Assembly (NCBI RefSeq): GCF_000004825.1
Contig: NW_008805093.1
Location: 62,001-126,000, forward strand
From: Heterostelium album PN500
Taxonomy: Eukaryota; Evosea; Eumycetozoa; Acytosteliales; Acytosteliaceae
Reading direction: 5' to 3'
Length of the DNA stretch: 64,000 nucleotides
The position numbers were made by a program, and so were the translations under genes. Shown here in pieces: positions 12,688-24,805 of this stretch. Position 1 is the stretch's first letter. The number at the start of each line of letters is the position of its first letter. The notes beneath the pieces were generated by a model. That model did no database searches. It saw only the letters and a list, made by a program, of their open reading frames with translations, and was not told the origin of the DNA.

Positions 12688-14360
12688 TTATTTAAGTTGA
12701 ATTAAAAACTTGTTAATAAGTTGTGATTGATTGATGAATGCTCCAATGAATCGACTGTTTGATTGACCAAAGATTAGGTAGTTTGAATCGTCAAGTTTTC
12801 TTAAGAAGATTCGATCTACTGACTGTTTGAAACAGATGTTTGAAAGTTCTCTCGGGATTATTACATCGATTGTTGGAATTGTTAGAGGATTCACCAGTCC
12901 TGGTAGACTGCGAAAGGTTTGTCCGATGTCATATTTAATTATTAACTCTTGAAGTGCATTTGGAATAAAGTCGATATGATCATATTGATCATAGCAATCG
13001 ACTTTAAAAAATTTGACAGACTCTGGTATCTGAATGTATTGAATGGCACTGCAATATCGGAAGCTTAGATATCTAACACCGTTTGGTATATCTCTTAATA
13101 GACCTTCATAGCCGTGTTCATCTCTAAATGAAATTTGTAGGTGATCGATCTTTATATTCTCTAGCGAATCCGGTCTGAATCCATTGACTTTCAGAGTTTC
13201 GAAATGATATTGTGATCGATCATTTGTGAATATCTCATCGACATCATAGCGCGCATCGCTAATATCGAGATACTTGATTGTTGAGGGCATCGCTGATTTC
13301 AAATGAATATCATCATAGATAATCAGCTTCGTTACAGAGGTAGGCAGTACGTTTAAATCTTAAAACGATTCGGGATGACTTGGTGAAGCGTGGATCGCCA
13401 ACGTTTTTAGATTCCGATAGGTTTGGAACAGCGGTGAATTGATCCATGTAAATGGTACACCTATGAATGTGTGGACGGTGGTTGGCAGTATACCTTTGAT
13501 GAGTTCCGAGCAGTGTCAGGAGTAGTGGAATACTTCTAACGCCGGAGGTAACGATCCAACCTTGAGATCTTTCTTGTTGTACCTCGAGTTCCTATTCATC
13601 TTCAGAACCTTCAAAGACAAAGGCAATACTCCTGGTTCTATTGGTCGACTGAACATATGGTCAAGTGTTAGTTTCTCCAGTCGCTCTGGGAGAACATCTC
13701 GCTTGATTGATTGATTAAATCTATAACCAAATCTAAGTTTCTTGAGGTTTGGCGGAAGAAAACCTGGTTCCAGTGGTTCATTAAAGTAAAAATCGAATGC
13801 TAGCGATACTAAATTTGCTGGCAGTTGATATCTAAGTGTTTGGCATGCCACTAGTTTGACAACATTGGAATTAGCAATCAATTAATAGATTTTCTCTGTA
13901 AGCGACTGACCAACCTCCAAATGTACTGAAAAGTCGGTAGAAAAATCAAGTTGATTTACATTTGAAGCTATTTTATCAATATGTTTTTGTTTATCTAGAT
14001 TATAATAATAAGTAATATTAGTACATGTACAATAACGATTAGTTTTTATTTTATTATCTTTTTTTTTTACTTACCGTTTAATAATGTACAATTTGTTATT
14101 TGATTGATTGAATTGATTAGAATAGATTTATATGAATTCAAATAGATTTCATTTGTAATATCTTCTTTGATAGCTTTGATATATCTCGTACTAAAAGATA
14201 GATATTTATGTCTTTCATTATATAATCTTTTACAAACTAGACTTAGACAAACTCTATCTATGTTATCAATCAATCCATTAGTAATCTTTGACAATAACAA
14301 ATGTGATAGATTTACAAATAAATTTGAATCATTATTTTGATTATGATAGCGACTATCCAT
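12688..14360 (-). pseudogene. F-box/FNIP gene broken by three nonsense codons
   Basis: The two-exon layout is intact: exon 1 14360-14075 with the F-box-like segment, donor GTAAGT, and exon 2 from about 14016 to 12688 after a CTAG acceptor. Exon 2 stays in one frame throughout but holds three in-frame stops, at 13884-13882 (TAA), 13518-13516 (TGA) and 13362-13360 (TAA). No frameshift is needed to read the FNIP repeats across them. Point stops with a preserved frame suggest recent loss. The unlikely alternative is a shorter product ending at the first stop, holding the F-box and no repeats. Confidence 0.82.
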
Positions 14361-15424
14361 AATTTTAAAAATTATATGTTATTTTGTTACATATGGTGGT
14401 TTGTTTTAGATTACTGATGTTCAATCATTTTAAATAAGTCTGTTACAAAGTTAAACTAGTTTAAACAGTACTACTATTAATATTATCTTGTCAGCAATTT
14501 AATAAAAAAAAATTTTGTTCTTAAAAAAAATACCAAAAAGCAAAAATACACTAATGATAATAAAAAAAAATAGATTATCTCAATCATAAAGAACAAACAA
14601 CTTTATAGTTACAATAATAGAATTGGTTATTCTTTGAGTCAGATAAAATTGTCTTCCAATGCGTACCATTTATTTAATGAGTTATCATGATCGATTTATA
14701 TAAATTCAATATTACTTTTCTAGGTTTATTACTATTTAGGACATAACTAAAGGAATCTATATAATAAAATTGTGAAAGATTAACAAAAATGTTAATACAT
14801 TATTAAAATTTAGAAGATGAAATTAGTAATTTATTTCAGATTTTTACTTTAACAAACGATTAATATTGAATCTTATGTTTAGATCTAACTAGATTTTTCT
14901 GATTTTTATAAATTAATTTCTCACATCTAGATGATATTCTTATTTATTACATGAATGAATAAAAACTTGTAAAAACAAATAGTAACTATATGTGGTCTCT
15001 CTTTAATAGTTTTTTTGTTTTTAATATAAATTACTTCTAACCCTACAATTTAATTAAAGAATTAAAAAACATGTTGTAAACATAGATTTGGAAGTTATAA
15101 ATAGACATATCAATGTTGCTTCAATATTAATATATTATTTTCACAAATCTTTTAAACAAACAAAAAACTTTTTTGTCGAATCTCTTAAAAGATATGTATA
15201 TTTAACAAATTTATTTAAATTAACAAATTAATATATCAACAAATAATTGTTAATTTAAATAAATTAATCATGTTCCCACATTTGTAATCACAAAAAAATG
15301 GGGGAATTTTTTTATTTTTAGTGTTATTTTTTTAATGTTGTTCAATATTTATCATTAATAAAAAGAAGTTGAAACTTCTTTAAACCTACTTTAGCATTCT
15401 GAAAGAAATAAATATTTTCTTAAA
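14361..15424. other. long AT-rich intergenic stretch with a 19-bp hairpin
   Basis: More than 1 kb without a supported gene. The only structure I see is a perfect inverted repeat with 19-bp arms at 15208-15226 and 15247-15265 around a 20-base loop. The arms are almost pure A/T. A possible upstream in-frame exon of the next gene (15384-15424, after a TTTAG) is noted under that gene. Confidence 0.5.
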
Positions 15425-17907
15425 ATGATTTTAGGTAAGTAATTATTAATTTATAAAATATTTTTATATTATTAATATATTGTGTGAGAAGATAGTATAT
15501 TATGTTCATTTTGTAAAACAAAAATATTTCAAGGCACTGAGAGATATCGTTGTTCCGAATGTTCGGAAGTTTCTTTATGTTTAAAATGTCATGCATTGCC
15601 TGAATCTAAAAGTGTACATCATGATAGTGCTCCGATGCCTCATCAAAGTACTCTGGAATCAAGTATTAAAAATAATTTTTAAAATATATGTTAATATTAT
15701 TATTAATTTTCTATTTTAAATAGAGTCTGATGATGAATATTATAGCTCAATCAAAGGTGATAGTTTCTATGATTGTTATATCAAAATTTTTAAATTTTAT
15801 TCAACCAGAAGATGTATTGGAATGATAACTAAATTTGAAAATTCATTTGAAATTGACAAAGTTCATTGGATCACCTATCAACAACTTTTTGATATATCAC
15901 AGAAATTGGGATCTGCAATGAAACAACAAAATATTGAACTTGTATTTATTTATTAATATTGTTATTTTAATTATTTATTAATACATTTTTCAAAAGGGAT
16001 CAAAAGTTATTGTATCTTTACATAATATTCCAGATTGGTATTATTTTGAATTTGCACTTTTATTCTATGGATATACAATGATTCCAGTTAGCTCTATTAT
16101 GAGTAAGGATAGATTTTAAAAAACTATAAAATCAGTTAACATCTAATACAAATACTATAGGTGAAATACAAATAAAGTTAGTACGAGAAATTTGTAAACC
16201 CTCTACTATAGTGGTTTCAAAAGTTACATTTCCCAAATTTGTTGACTCAATAGAATATGATTATGTGAAAGCAATTATACATGTTGGTGATGATTATGAT
16301 CAAAATCTTAGAAATCTATTATCACCATCAATCAAATTCTTTGTTTTTTCAGAATTGATAAATTCAATTGTTGAAATTTCTCCACATTCTCCAATCATAG
16401 AAGGAACTTTATCAATAGGTAATGATTTCTCTTTTACTTAAACTATATAAAACCTTTTAATTAACTTTGATATATATATTAAAATTATAATAGTTTTTTC
16501 AAGTGGTTCAACAGGTCCTTCAAAAGGAGTGGAATTGACAACTTCAATAGTCCACGGAGAAAAGTTAACTCCGTTTCCAAAATTACCAATTCAAATGGGA
16601 TTCTTGTCTATATGTAAGTTATTATATAAATATAAATTTCTTCTGGATTATTTTAATATGATATTTCTATAGCAAATGCCCAAAGATATTATGATCTTAA
16701 AATATTTGCCAGTGGTGGAAGAATAGGAATAGTGTCATCAGGGGAAATGGAGGACTTCTTTAGAGAAATTGTTATTTTTAGACCAAATTTCTTTTGGTGT
16801 AATCCTGGGTAAGTCTATTTAAATTTACTTTTGGAAATTAAATTAATTCTCCCTTTTTTCAAGATTTTGGAATTATTGCAATCATGAATATAATAAAAGA
16901 TTTTTAGAAATCAAAAAAGAAAAATCTTTTTGTTCAGATCAAGAAATTGAATCAAAGGCTCTTAGCTCAACAAAGAATAAGTTAGGAGATAGAATACAAT
17001 TTGTAGTCACTTCTGGATCGATTGTCTCCAATGACACTTTCGATTTCATGAAGAAATGTTGGGGTGAGGAAAATACTTTTGATTTATATGCATGTGTAGA
17101 GACTGCAGAAGTATCTCTTAATGGAAAGTTATTTCCCCATATTTCTTTTAAAATAATTCCAATTCAAGGATACTCCAATGAATCTTTGAATCCAATAGGG
17201 GAATTATGGATTCAATCTCCTAGAACAATCAAAGAATATTACCGCAATCGAGAAGAAACTCTCAAAGCATTTAAAGATGGATGGTACAATACTGGTGATA
17301 TTGTGGAAGAATATGAACCAAGAACAATAAGAATTGTTTCTAGATCAAAAAACTTTTTTAAAACCTCAATTGGAAAATATGTGTTGTAAGTTAAAATTTT
17401 TAATGAATCACAATAATTAAAAAGATATTTACAACATTTAATCTTTTCAGTCCAGAAATATTGGAAAATTACTTCTTAAAATCTAGTTTGATTAAAAACA
17501 TATTCTTCTATGGTGATTCTTTCCACCTCCACCTGGTTGCCATCGTTATCCCATCTACAGATTCATTGAAAAAATATATGGGAAAAATGCTAGATAACAT
17601 TGATGATAATGCAGAATTGAAAAATGAAATATTTAATGAGATTAAACAGATTTCAAAAGTTTCAAAGGTATTTATTTTTAATAGATAATCTTTAAAAAAA
17701 TATTTAAATTAAAATTGAAATAATTAGATTCTTGACAGGTATATTCCTCGTGCAATCAAATTAGATAACACTATATGGTCATCCCAAAATACTCTATTGA
17801 CTAGTACTGGAAAATATAACAGAGTATCTCTTTTAACATATTACAAATCATCTATTGATGATTTATATAAACAATTTGATTCTAATAGTGATTTTTCCCT
17901 CTTCTAA
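15425..17907 (+). CDS. acyl-CoA synthetase-like (AMP-binding) protein with N-terminal partial ZZ zinc finger
   Basis: Ten exons (15425-15434, 15534-15662, 15724-15941, 15997-16102, 16161-16418, 16494-16613, 16673-16808, 16864-17385, 17451-17667, 17728-17907) close in frame to 631 residues. Residues 4-30 (GTERYRCSEC, LCLKC, then HH) match the second half of a ZZ finger. The first Cys pair is not seen, even if the reading frame is extended upstream to 15384. The rest is an ANL-superfamily adenylating enzyme: P-loop-like SSGSTGPSKG at about 243-252, YNTGD near 468, KYVFPE near 490 and the catalytic-Lys motif TGK near 601. Such enzymes activate a carboxylate to an acyl-AMP and then usually a CoA thioester. 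The layout resembles long-chain acyl-CoA ligases, but the substrate cannot be read from sequence. The start is uncertain. Confidence 0.8.
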
Positions 17908-18184
17908 CTTTGCATCACCAAAAAAATAAAATTAATTTTAATAAATAAATTACTTATTGATTCTGAATTTATTTGAAATTAAATAAAAGGTAATCTCAAG
18001 TAACCAAACTTTATTGATTATAGAAGAACAAATATTTACTTTATTAGTACTGACCCAAAAATTGAAAAAAATCATACTTATTTTATAAAAAAATTATTAT
18101 TTTAATGGAAGTGAAAAACGAAGTTCTTTTTAAAAAGTTCAAGTATTGAAAAATAATAATCTTTTTTAAGGTATTATTATTTTT

Positions 18185-19410
18185 ATGGCTTCAGTTGGGA
18201 TTGATTTAGGAACATCTTATAGCTGTGTAGGTATTTTCAACAAATAAAAAGAAGATATCTATAATTATTGTTTACTCATTTTTTGTTCTTAAAGATAGGT
18301 GTTTGTAAAAGTGATAAAGTAGAGATTATCTCAAATGAAACAGGTTTCACAAAGACACCGTGTATTGTTGCATTTTCAGACGAGAGATTTGTAGGTGAAT
18401 TTGCCAAACAACAGATAGTTAATTTGAATCCATTGAACATTATCTACGATTGTAAGCGTTTGATTGGTCGTAGTTTCACAGATCCATTGGTGCAATATGA
18501 CATGAGAAGCTATCCGTTCAGAGTAGTCAGTAGAGAGAACAACAAACCATTCATAGAAGTGAACTATCGTGATGATATCAAATCATTTAAACCCGAAGAG
18601 ATCACCGCAATACTTATAAAAGAGTTAAAAGACCACACAGAATCCATATTACAACAACCAGTGAAGAACGCAGTCATTACAGTACCGGTCTATTTCGATG
18701 ATGAACATTGTCAGGCTACCAAGGATGCAGCTGCCATTGCCAACATTAGAACCGTCAGCTTTATTGAAGAACCTATTGCTGCTGCCATTGCATATGGTCT
18801 CCACAAGCGTTCAGGTAAGAATCATGTGTTTGTTTTCGACTTGGGAGGACAGACTTGCAATGCTACAGTGCTCAGAGTTGAAGATGGCGAATTTGAAATA
18901 CTGTCCACAACCTACGACCAACTTTTAGGTGGTAACAACTTCAACAGTTGTTTACAACAGTACTTGGAATCCGAATTCCAAAGACAAAACCAGATTACTG
19001 TGAATCACAACCATCGTTCATTACACCTTTTGAAAAATGCATGTGAAAAGGCAAAGAAATCATTGTCGACTCTCGCCGTTGCACATGTTGAAATCGATTC
19101 ATTCTTGGAGGGAATAGATCTTACCTGTACAGTATCACGTTTGCGATTCGACGAATTGACAGTGGAGCTAGTAGATCAGTGTATGGATCTTGTTGACAAG
19201 GCAATTTTAGAGACGAATATAGATAAGGATACCATCGATGAGATTATTTTATCAGGTGGTTCGACAAACATTGTAAATATTCAGACAAAGATCCAAAACT
19301 ATTTCTCTGGTAAGACATTAAACAACTCTATTGACCCAGACCAAGTTTTAGCTCATGGTGCTGCCATTAAAGCTGCTGACCTCTATAACAATAACAAACA
19401 GCCTGAATAG
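18185..19410 (+). CDS. Hsp70-like protein made of the nucleotide-binding domain only
   Basis: Exons 18185-18230 and 18299-19410 give 385 residues. Hsp70 ATPase motifs are present: IDLGTSYSC near residue 5, a connect-1-like block (NAVITVPVYF), phosphate-2 FDLGGQT near 195 (usual form DLGGGT), IEEPIAAAIAYG, and LSGGSTNI near 333. The protein ends with AHGAAIKAADLYNNN at the normal NBD boundary, followed by a TAG. The interdomain linker, substrate-binding domain and EEVD tail are absent. Family knowledge says the NBD binds and hydrolyses ATP. Without the other half it cannot chaperone in the usual way and may act as a regulator or nucleotide-exchange partner, which is inference. There is no signal peptide, unlike the NBD-only protein STCH. 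Confidence 0.88.
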
Positions 19411-19435
19411 ATTTAATAAAATTTTGTACTTTTAT

Positions 19436-19777
19436 TTAAACATAAACAATTTGATTAGATAATGTTATTACATTCCACCTACCCAACCATTCGATGAATT
19501 CTTTGCATCCCATTCTTCTAAACTCTTCGTCGTCTGTATAGACATATTTAGAATCAACTGAATTAATGAATGTTCTGACTGGATCGGCTGTGAACAAGGT
19601 AGTCAAGAATGACCAAAAAACTTAATCGGCGCTAGCACAATGAGTGCATCACCAAAGATCAGTGACAACGGACCAGCCCATGCAGTTGTTGCGAAAATCA
19701 AACAAAGTCCATAACCTATTGCAGCAACGACTTCGAGTGCCCAAGCCAGCGTCATAAAGCCCTTGGTGATTAACCCT
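19436..19777 (-). pseudogene. membrane-protein pseudogene fragment
   Basis: On the minus strand one frame from 19777 reads a hydrophobic segment rich in Ala, Gly and Leu (LAWALEVVAAIGYGLCL and on), then stops near 19610. A second frame continues with FLTTLFTADPVRTFINS and an acidic tail EEFRRMGCKEFIEWLGRW, ending at TAA 19438-19436. The two join by one missing T in a poly-T run on the minus strand, so this is probably a single frameshift in a short two-segment membrane protein whose start is also lost. I do not recognise the family. The GC content is above that of the spacer, supporting former coding. Confidence 0.5.
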
Positions 19778-19906
19778 TCACATCATATGATCAAATATTC
19801 ACAAAAAATCATTTTTTATTATTTATTGATTCGTGGAAGACTGTTTAAACTAAAAGTCATCAAAAATTTTGGCATATATCGGTATATTTATTTAAATCAA
19901 TGATGA

Positions 19907-21843
19907 TTAATTATTTAAATCTTGATATTTTACCAAAGATAATAATGAGATTGAATAACTTAGAGAGTTGGAAGACCAGTATGGGAATGGCTGGAAGTTG
20001 AAACCATGGAATTCAGTTGGTGTTGGAGCTCCTGCCCAAATCTCTGGAATAAGTTGAGCGTATTCTTCGGAACTGACCACACCTGACATTCCAGATACAA
20101 TATTTTCGATAGATGCTGGGTAGAGGAAATGTGGATCACAATTTGTACCGTTGAAAAAGACACAATAGTTGGTTGGATAGAAAAATGCTAGAGTTTCATT
20201 CGATTTTACTGAACCAGAAAAGAATGCATTATATGTTTGGTCTGGGTTCTCGAGGATATTATCATTGATAAATTGGACTGCTGCGTTGACTGCTGATTTC
20301 ACTTGACTTGGTGTGTTGGAACGCCACACTCTAATGGAGGTTGGATTCGAGTTTGGAACGGTCCAAGTATCGATAAGAGCATTGACCGCGAGTGCAGTCG
20401 AAAAGAATCGGTCTTCACCAAGACTTTCTGGTTTTCCAAAAATATTGGTAGAGTTTTCACCTAAAAAGTCATCCCAATACTGTTGGTTGATCATCTTTGA
20501 AAGAAGTCTCGATGTTCCTGTTCCCTGCATGAGTGTGGTGAGTGTGTTTAGAATATAGGGCAATGGGTAGGGGAGTGGTGACTGTGTTTGCAACTCCTCG
20601 AGATTGTACATCAATCTTGAAACGAACCATGAGAAATCATAGATGCTTGGATAGTAGAGTAGAGCCAGATCTGGTCTATCATAAACCAATCCACTTTCAA
20701 TGCCATAAACGATTAGCTTGGTGACGGAAATGCAGAGGTTTTGGAGATCTTTGCTTTGAGCAAGATATTGTTTTGCCTCTGGTTGTGTTTGAATTCCTGA
20801 AATGATACCGTAAAGTGAATTGGTGGCAACACTTAAGTCAACGTTATTGACATTGAATGGCATCTGAAGGATTGGATAGGTTTCAATCTGTTGCGTGACA
20901 GAGTTGAACCATGTACCTGGAAGAATGCACTCTCCATCGGTGTTGTTCCACTGCTCGAGGAAACCATGAATAGCATAGTAGGTACGTTGGTCAATGGTAT
21001 TTTGGTCAACGGAATTTGAGAATGGTCGATATGCATACTTTAGATAAACATCAAAGAGTGCGGAAATATTTACATTCTTTTGATTCCATGTTGACCACTC
21101 GCTAGGATATTTGTCAGAGAGTTGGTATAACAAGTTACCCAAAGCAAGATTGCAACCAGAGTCGTCGGCATCCGATGGGATATGAAATACTTGCTTGTAT
21201 CCATCGACCATTTGAGCGAGACCACTCATATCTGCAATAATCTCTGGATCGTTGAAGATCTTTGCGAAATAATCGACAACCCTTTGAAATCCACCGAAAT
21301 GGTTCATCAGATCATCTAGATTGGTTGGATTCTGAGAGTAGACATCGAAAGTACTATTGTAGGTCTGTGGCCAGAAAGTAAAGACAGGAGTATCCTCGGG
21401 GAAATTGCCATCCTTGAAAGATAGTATTGCACTGATAGCATTGGCAACTACATTCTCTGATATTTTTATGCCACCATATCTCTCACTCTCCAATAGTGTA
21501 TACAATACAAAGTTTGTAACAAACATGTTGGAGTCTGGAATTGCGCCATGTCTTCGCTCCTCTGTTTTCAAATCATTGCCAAAAAAATTATAATGTACCT
21601 GACTCGGAAATTCACCTTTTTTTTCAGCAAATTGAATAAACTGAATATATTCCTGATCTTTTCTATTTTGAGATAATTTGTTAGTTATTGAAAAAGATAA
21701 AAAAAACTGATTTAAATTTACTTTATTTGATAATTTTCAACAATTTCTTGTAACTTTAATATTGTATTACTAATTGATAAAGATTGAGTGATACTAATAT
21801 TATAAACAAATAGTGATATTAATAATATAAATAAATATTTCAT
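19907..21843 (-). CDS. predicted secreted protein, unknown family
   Basis: Exons 21843-21722 and 21662-19907 (minus), phase-2 intron, 625 residues. Residues 1-20 (MKYLFILLISLFVYNISITQ) form a convincing signal peptide, so the product is likely secreted or lumenal. The mature part has many Tyr/Trp and Asn-x-Thr/Ser sites and a run of helical segments, with recurring F-x-x-x-Y and W-x-x-x patterns that recall an alpha/alpha-toroid fold. I see no catalytic signature and no membrane anchor. The second exon alone has no ATG near its start, and the upstream open frame joins exon 1 exactly, which is why I chose this start. Function unknown. Confidence 0.8.
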
Positions 21844-22202
21844 TTTTAAAAAGAATAATTAAAAATGCATGAAAAAAAAAAATAAAACAACACAACACCC
21901 ATCAGTAAGATGATCATGTGAAAAAATATCTTTAAAACAAAAAATCTTAAAAAATGAAAAAATCAAATTTGTGTGTTTTTATTTTCTTCCCTTTTTTGGA
22001 CTTTAAAAATTTTTGATTTGCAGAATATTTTGTGGTTAAAATATTATTTAATATATTTATTTAATTTCTTAAATTACCCCAGAAGAGAATAGTTATAAGT
22101 TTAGATCACAACAGATAATTTAATCAAAGTGAAAGAAATATTAAATAAGATAATGTCTTACTTCTTGTCATTTGATCTAGTTTGTTTTTTAAAATTTATT
22201 GA
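21844..22202. other. intergenic between two minus-strand genes, nothing recognised
   Basis: AT-rich sequence serving as promoter of the secreted-protein gene and 3' flank of the ankyrin gene. No repeat or coding relic seen. Confidence 0.5.
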
Positions 22203-24518
22203 TTAATAATTTCTGAAATTATTATCGAATTGTTTAAACTTTGGACAATCATCATCAAGAAAAGTCTCCAAGTAATTCAAACGTTTGAATTTCTCAATGG
22301 CTATGCTAGGTTGCTTTTTGTAGAGTGAGAACAGTTTCATTTTTTTTAGGTTTTGAGATTTGATTTGCTTTTGGATGTTGGAAAGAACAGCTGGATCCTC
22401 TAGCAGCCAAATGAATAGGTCAAAGCAATAGATGTATGCATTGTATAGAGTCTCGTCGTCCCATAGCTCAGGTGCCAATTTCAAATAGATATACTTGGCT
22501 GTTTCGATCTGTTTGTTGGTAATGGCTGCATCCAGCATGGCAACGGTCAACACCACTGGCTGCGCCGACTTGGTAGCGCGATCTACCATGTATTTAAGAA
22601 TTTCCAAATGACCATTGGATGCTGCAATTGCAAACGCTTGAAGTGAATGACCAATCAAGCAACTCTCAGTCAAATACACTACGATGTCAAAGTAGCCACG
22701 CGACACAGCGATATCGACCGCCATTTTTGAACCTATACACTTCATGTGCTCGTGCAAAAATTGGATGAAATCTAATTTACCATAGAGAGCCGCGGTATCT
22801 ATTTCTCCCACATTGAAAGCTAGAGGTCGATCTCCTTGAACCATTTTGAATATATCCAACAGACCGTTAGACACTAGGAAAAAGAAATCGTTTTGAGTGA
22901 GCGTGTATGATTGGCATTCCGGGAAGTTGTGCAATAGGAACTGTATTGGTTCCGATTTCTTTCTTTTAATGTGTTCGTTGAAATTAGATTCTGGATATGG
23001 GATACTCCTGTCTTGTAGGTTTTCAAATACCCATTGAGCTGTTTCCATGTCGTTCTGGCGGAGTGCAGTGTCGATGAATTTGAATGGATACAGCCCACGA
23101 CCTTCCGTTCTATTGAGATAAAGGAATTTCAAAACAGGCAAATAATCTGTATCGTTAAAAGTTTTCGGAGAGCATCCTTCGGTTCTGTTTTCATGGAGAA
23201 ATTGGACCACGTTCAAATGTCCGGTTCTGGCAGCAACATCCATGGCTTGTTGATCGAATTCTGTCGTCCGGACATTCTCATGTAACCACCTAACAATTCC
23301 CAGTCTGCCATGACAAGCGGCATTAAACATTGCTTTTGAACTACATCCTTCGGTGCGATTCTCATGAAGGTATATAATGATATCAAGATAACCCAGTAGC
23401 GAGGCTGAATCGATGGCATCAGTAGTACAACCTTCACTTCTATGTTGATGTAGGAATTGGACGGTCTTTAGTTTTCCCAATTGAGCGCTTAAATCCATAA
23501 CTTTTTTTGTAAATTGATAGTTTGTATTGAAATGTAACCATTTTATGATTGATTTTGATCGTGGCAAAGCCAATTTATCATCAGATATCGACTTTCTGTG
23601 ATATAAATATTGTATTGGCTCCAATTCATCTTTTCGGAATGCATCTGCAAGCAGAGTATTACAATAATAGGTCACCAAAACCTCAGGAATGGTAGCATCC
23701 AACCATTTCAATATTTCGATTCGTTTTGACTCTGCAAATAGATAATCGGTAATTCCATTGATTTTGAATGCATTACCATCTCCTCCAGTACTGTTGATCT
23801 TCTCATAGAGATACTGAACAATCTCCAGTGAATTTGCTTTGATTGCACTGAAAAATCTATCGATTGTTAATTTGAAATCTTTGTGGGTATCGAAACATAT
23901 CTCCACTACCGATTTCAGCAACTCTAGATCCTTGACAAAGTAGATAAGATTGTCGAGTGCAACCGAAAGCTCCGAAGGATAGAGCCGGCGAGCCATATAT
24001 TTGACAATGTCGAAATGCCGTTTGTTGATAGCTATGTTGAAAACCGAGAGATCTTCAGTGGCGGTCTTTGGTTGCGGGAACACTCCACTGTAAAAGTAAT
24101 CGAGTATCTCGAGGTGTCCGTATTTCGCGCATTGCAGTCGCATTCCAACGATGTAGTTCTTCACGGACACTGCTGTCACAGCGGACCTGGTTGTCATATC
24201 GGTGTGCCAGTTGTCAAGTTGATAGATAAACTTGATCTGTTCGAATCGATTGTGACGGATCAGCTCAAGAACCAACGCACGGATATCTGTCAGTGGTGGA
24301 TTTCCTCCTCCTACCCTTTGGAAATAGTCGGCAATGAATCGATTGTCCACGAGTGTATCGTAGAATTGTGCGAGAACGTACGGTCGATCCAACAACTCGG
24401 ACCAACTCCAACTAAACTGTTTACCCTCTATAGTCTTATGTATCCATCTAATATCACCAAGTATCTTTTCTCTTAATAATTTATTTTTAAATAATATAAC
24501 ATATAAATTTTTATTCAT
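22203..24518 (-). CDS. large ankyrin-repeat protein
   Basis: A single-exon gene of 771 residues. The N-terminal 40 residues (KNKLLREKILGDIRWIH) are the leader common in dictyostelid ankyrin-repeat families. From about residue 120 to 700 there are some fifteen degenerate ankyrin units with core patterns such as L-x-x-V-x-F-L-H-x-N/H-R-x-E-G-C and G-H/Y-L-x-I-x-x-Y/W-L. Ankyrin repeats bind proteins; no enzyme domain is present. Many such genes exist in dictyostelids as an expanded family of unknown role. The fragment at 5453-6082 is a paralogue of its middle part. Confidence 0.88.
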   Translation of the reverse strand: MNKNLYVILFKNKLLREKILGDIRWIHKTIEGKQFSWSWSELLDRPYVLAQFYDTLVDNRFIADYFQRVGGGNPPLTDIRALVLELIRHNRFEQIKFIYQLDNWHTDMTTRSAVTAVSVKNYIVGMRLQCAKYGHLEILDYFYSGVFPQPKTATEDLSVFNIAINKRHFDIVKYMARRLYPSELSVALDNLIYFVKDLELLKSVVEICFDTHKDFKLTIDRFFSAIKANSLEIVQYLYEKINSTGGDGNAFKINGITDYLFAESKRIEILKWLDATIPEVLVTYYCNTLLADAFRKDELEPIQYLYHRKSISDDKLALPRSKSIIKWLHFNTNYQFTKKVMDLSAQLGKLKTVQFLHQHRSEGCTTDAIDSASLLGYLDIIIYLHENRTEGCSSKAMFNAACHGRLGIVRWLHENVRTTEFDQQAMDVAARTGHLNVVQFLHENRTEGCSPKTFNDTDYLPVLKFLYLNRTEGRGLYPFKFIDTALRQNDMETAQWVFENLQDRSIPYPESNFNEHIKRKKSEPIQFLLHNFPECQSYTLTQNDFFFLVSNGLLDIFKMVQGDRPLAFNVGEIDTAALYGKLDFIQFLHEHMKCIGSKMAVDIAVSRGYFDIVVYLTESCLIGHSLQAFAIAASNGHLEILKYMVDRATKSAQPVVLTVAMLDAAITNKQIETAKYIYLKLAPELWDDETLYNAYIYCFDLFIWLLEDPAVLSNIQKQIKSQNLKKMKLFSLYKKQPSIAIEKFKRLNYLETFLDDDCPKFKQFDNNFRNY

Positions 24519-24805
24519 TCTTTTCTTTTTTATGCTTTATTATCATTTGATCAAAACTTTTTATTCTAAAAATGAATTTTCAAATTCCATAAAAAAAATT
24601 CATGCATCTCACTTATGATTAATGGAAAGACTTAAGATAAATGTGACACTATTTTGAACACAACAAAGATGAAATTCAAATAAGTCAACTTTGACAAATA
24701 TTGATATGTTTTGACTTTATTTCTAATTAGTCTAAAAAAAACAAAAATTGTCCTTTGTGTGTTATTGCTTTTTTAATTTTTTTTTTGATCTACTGACATA
24801 TATAG

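Noticed and set aside
18100-18184. Heat-shock-element-like GAA/TTC spacing upstream of the Hsp70-like gene
   Set aside because: GAAGTTC has one base between the half sites where two are needed, and no third unit is in phase.
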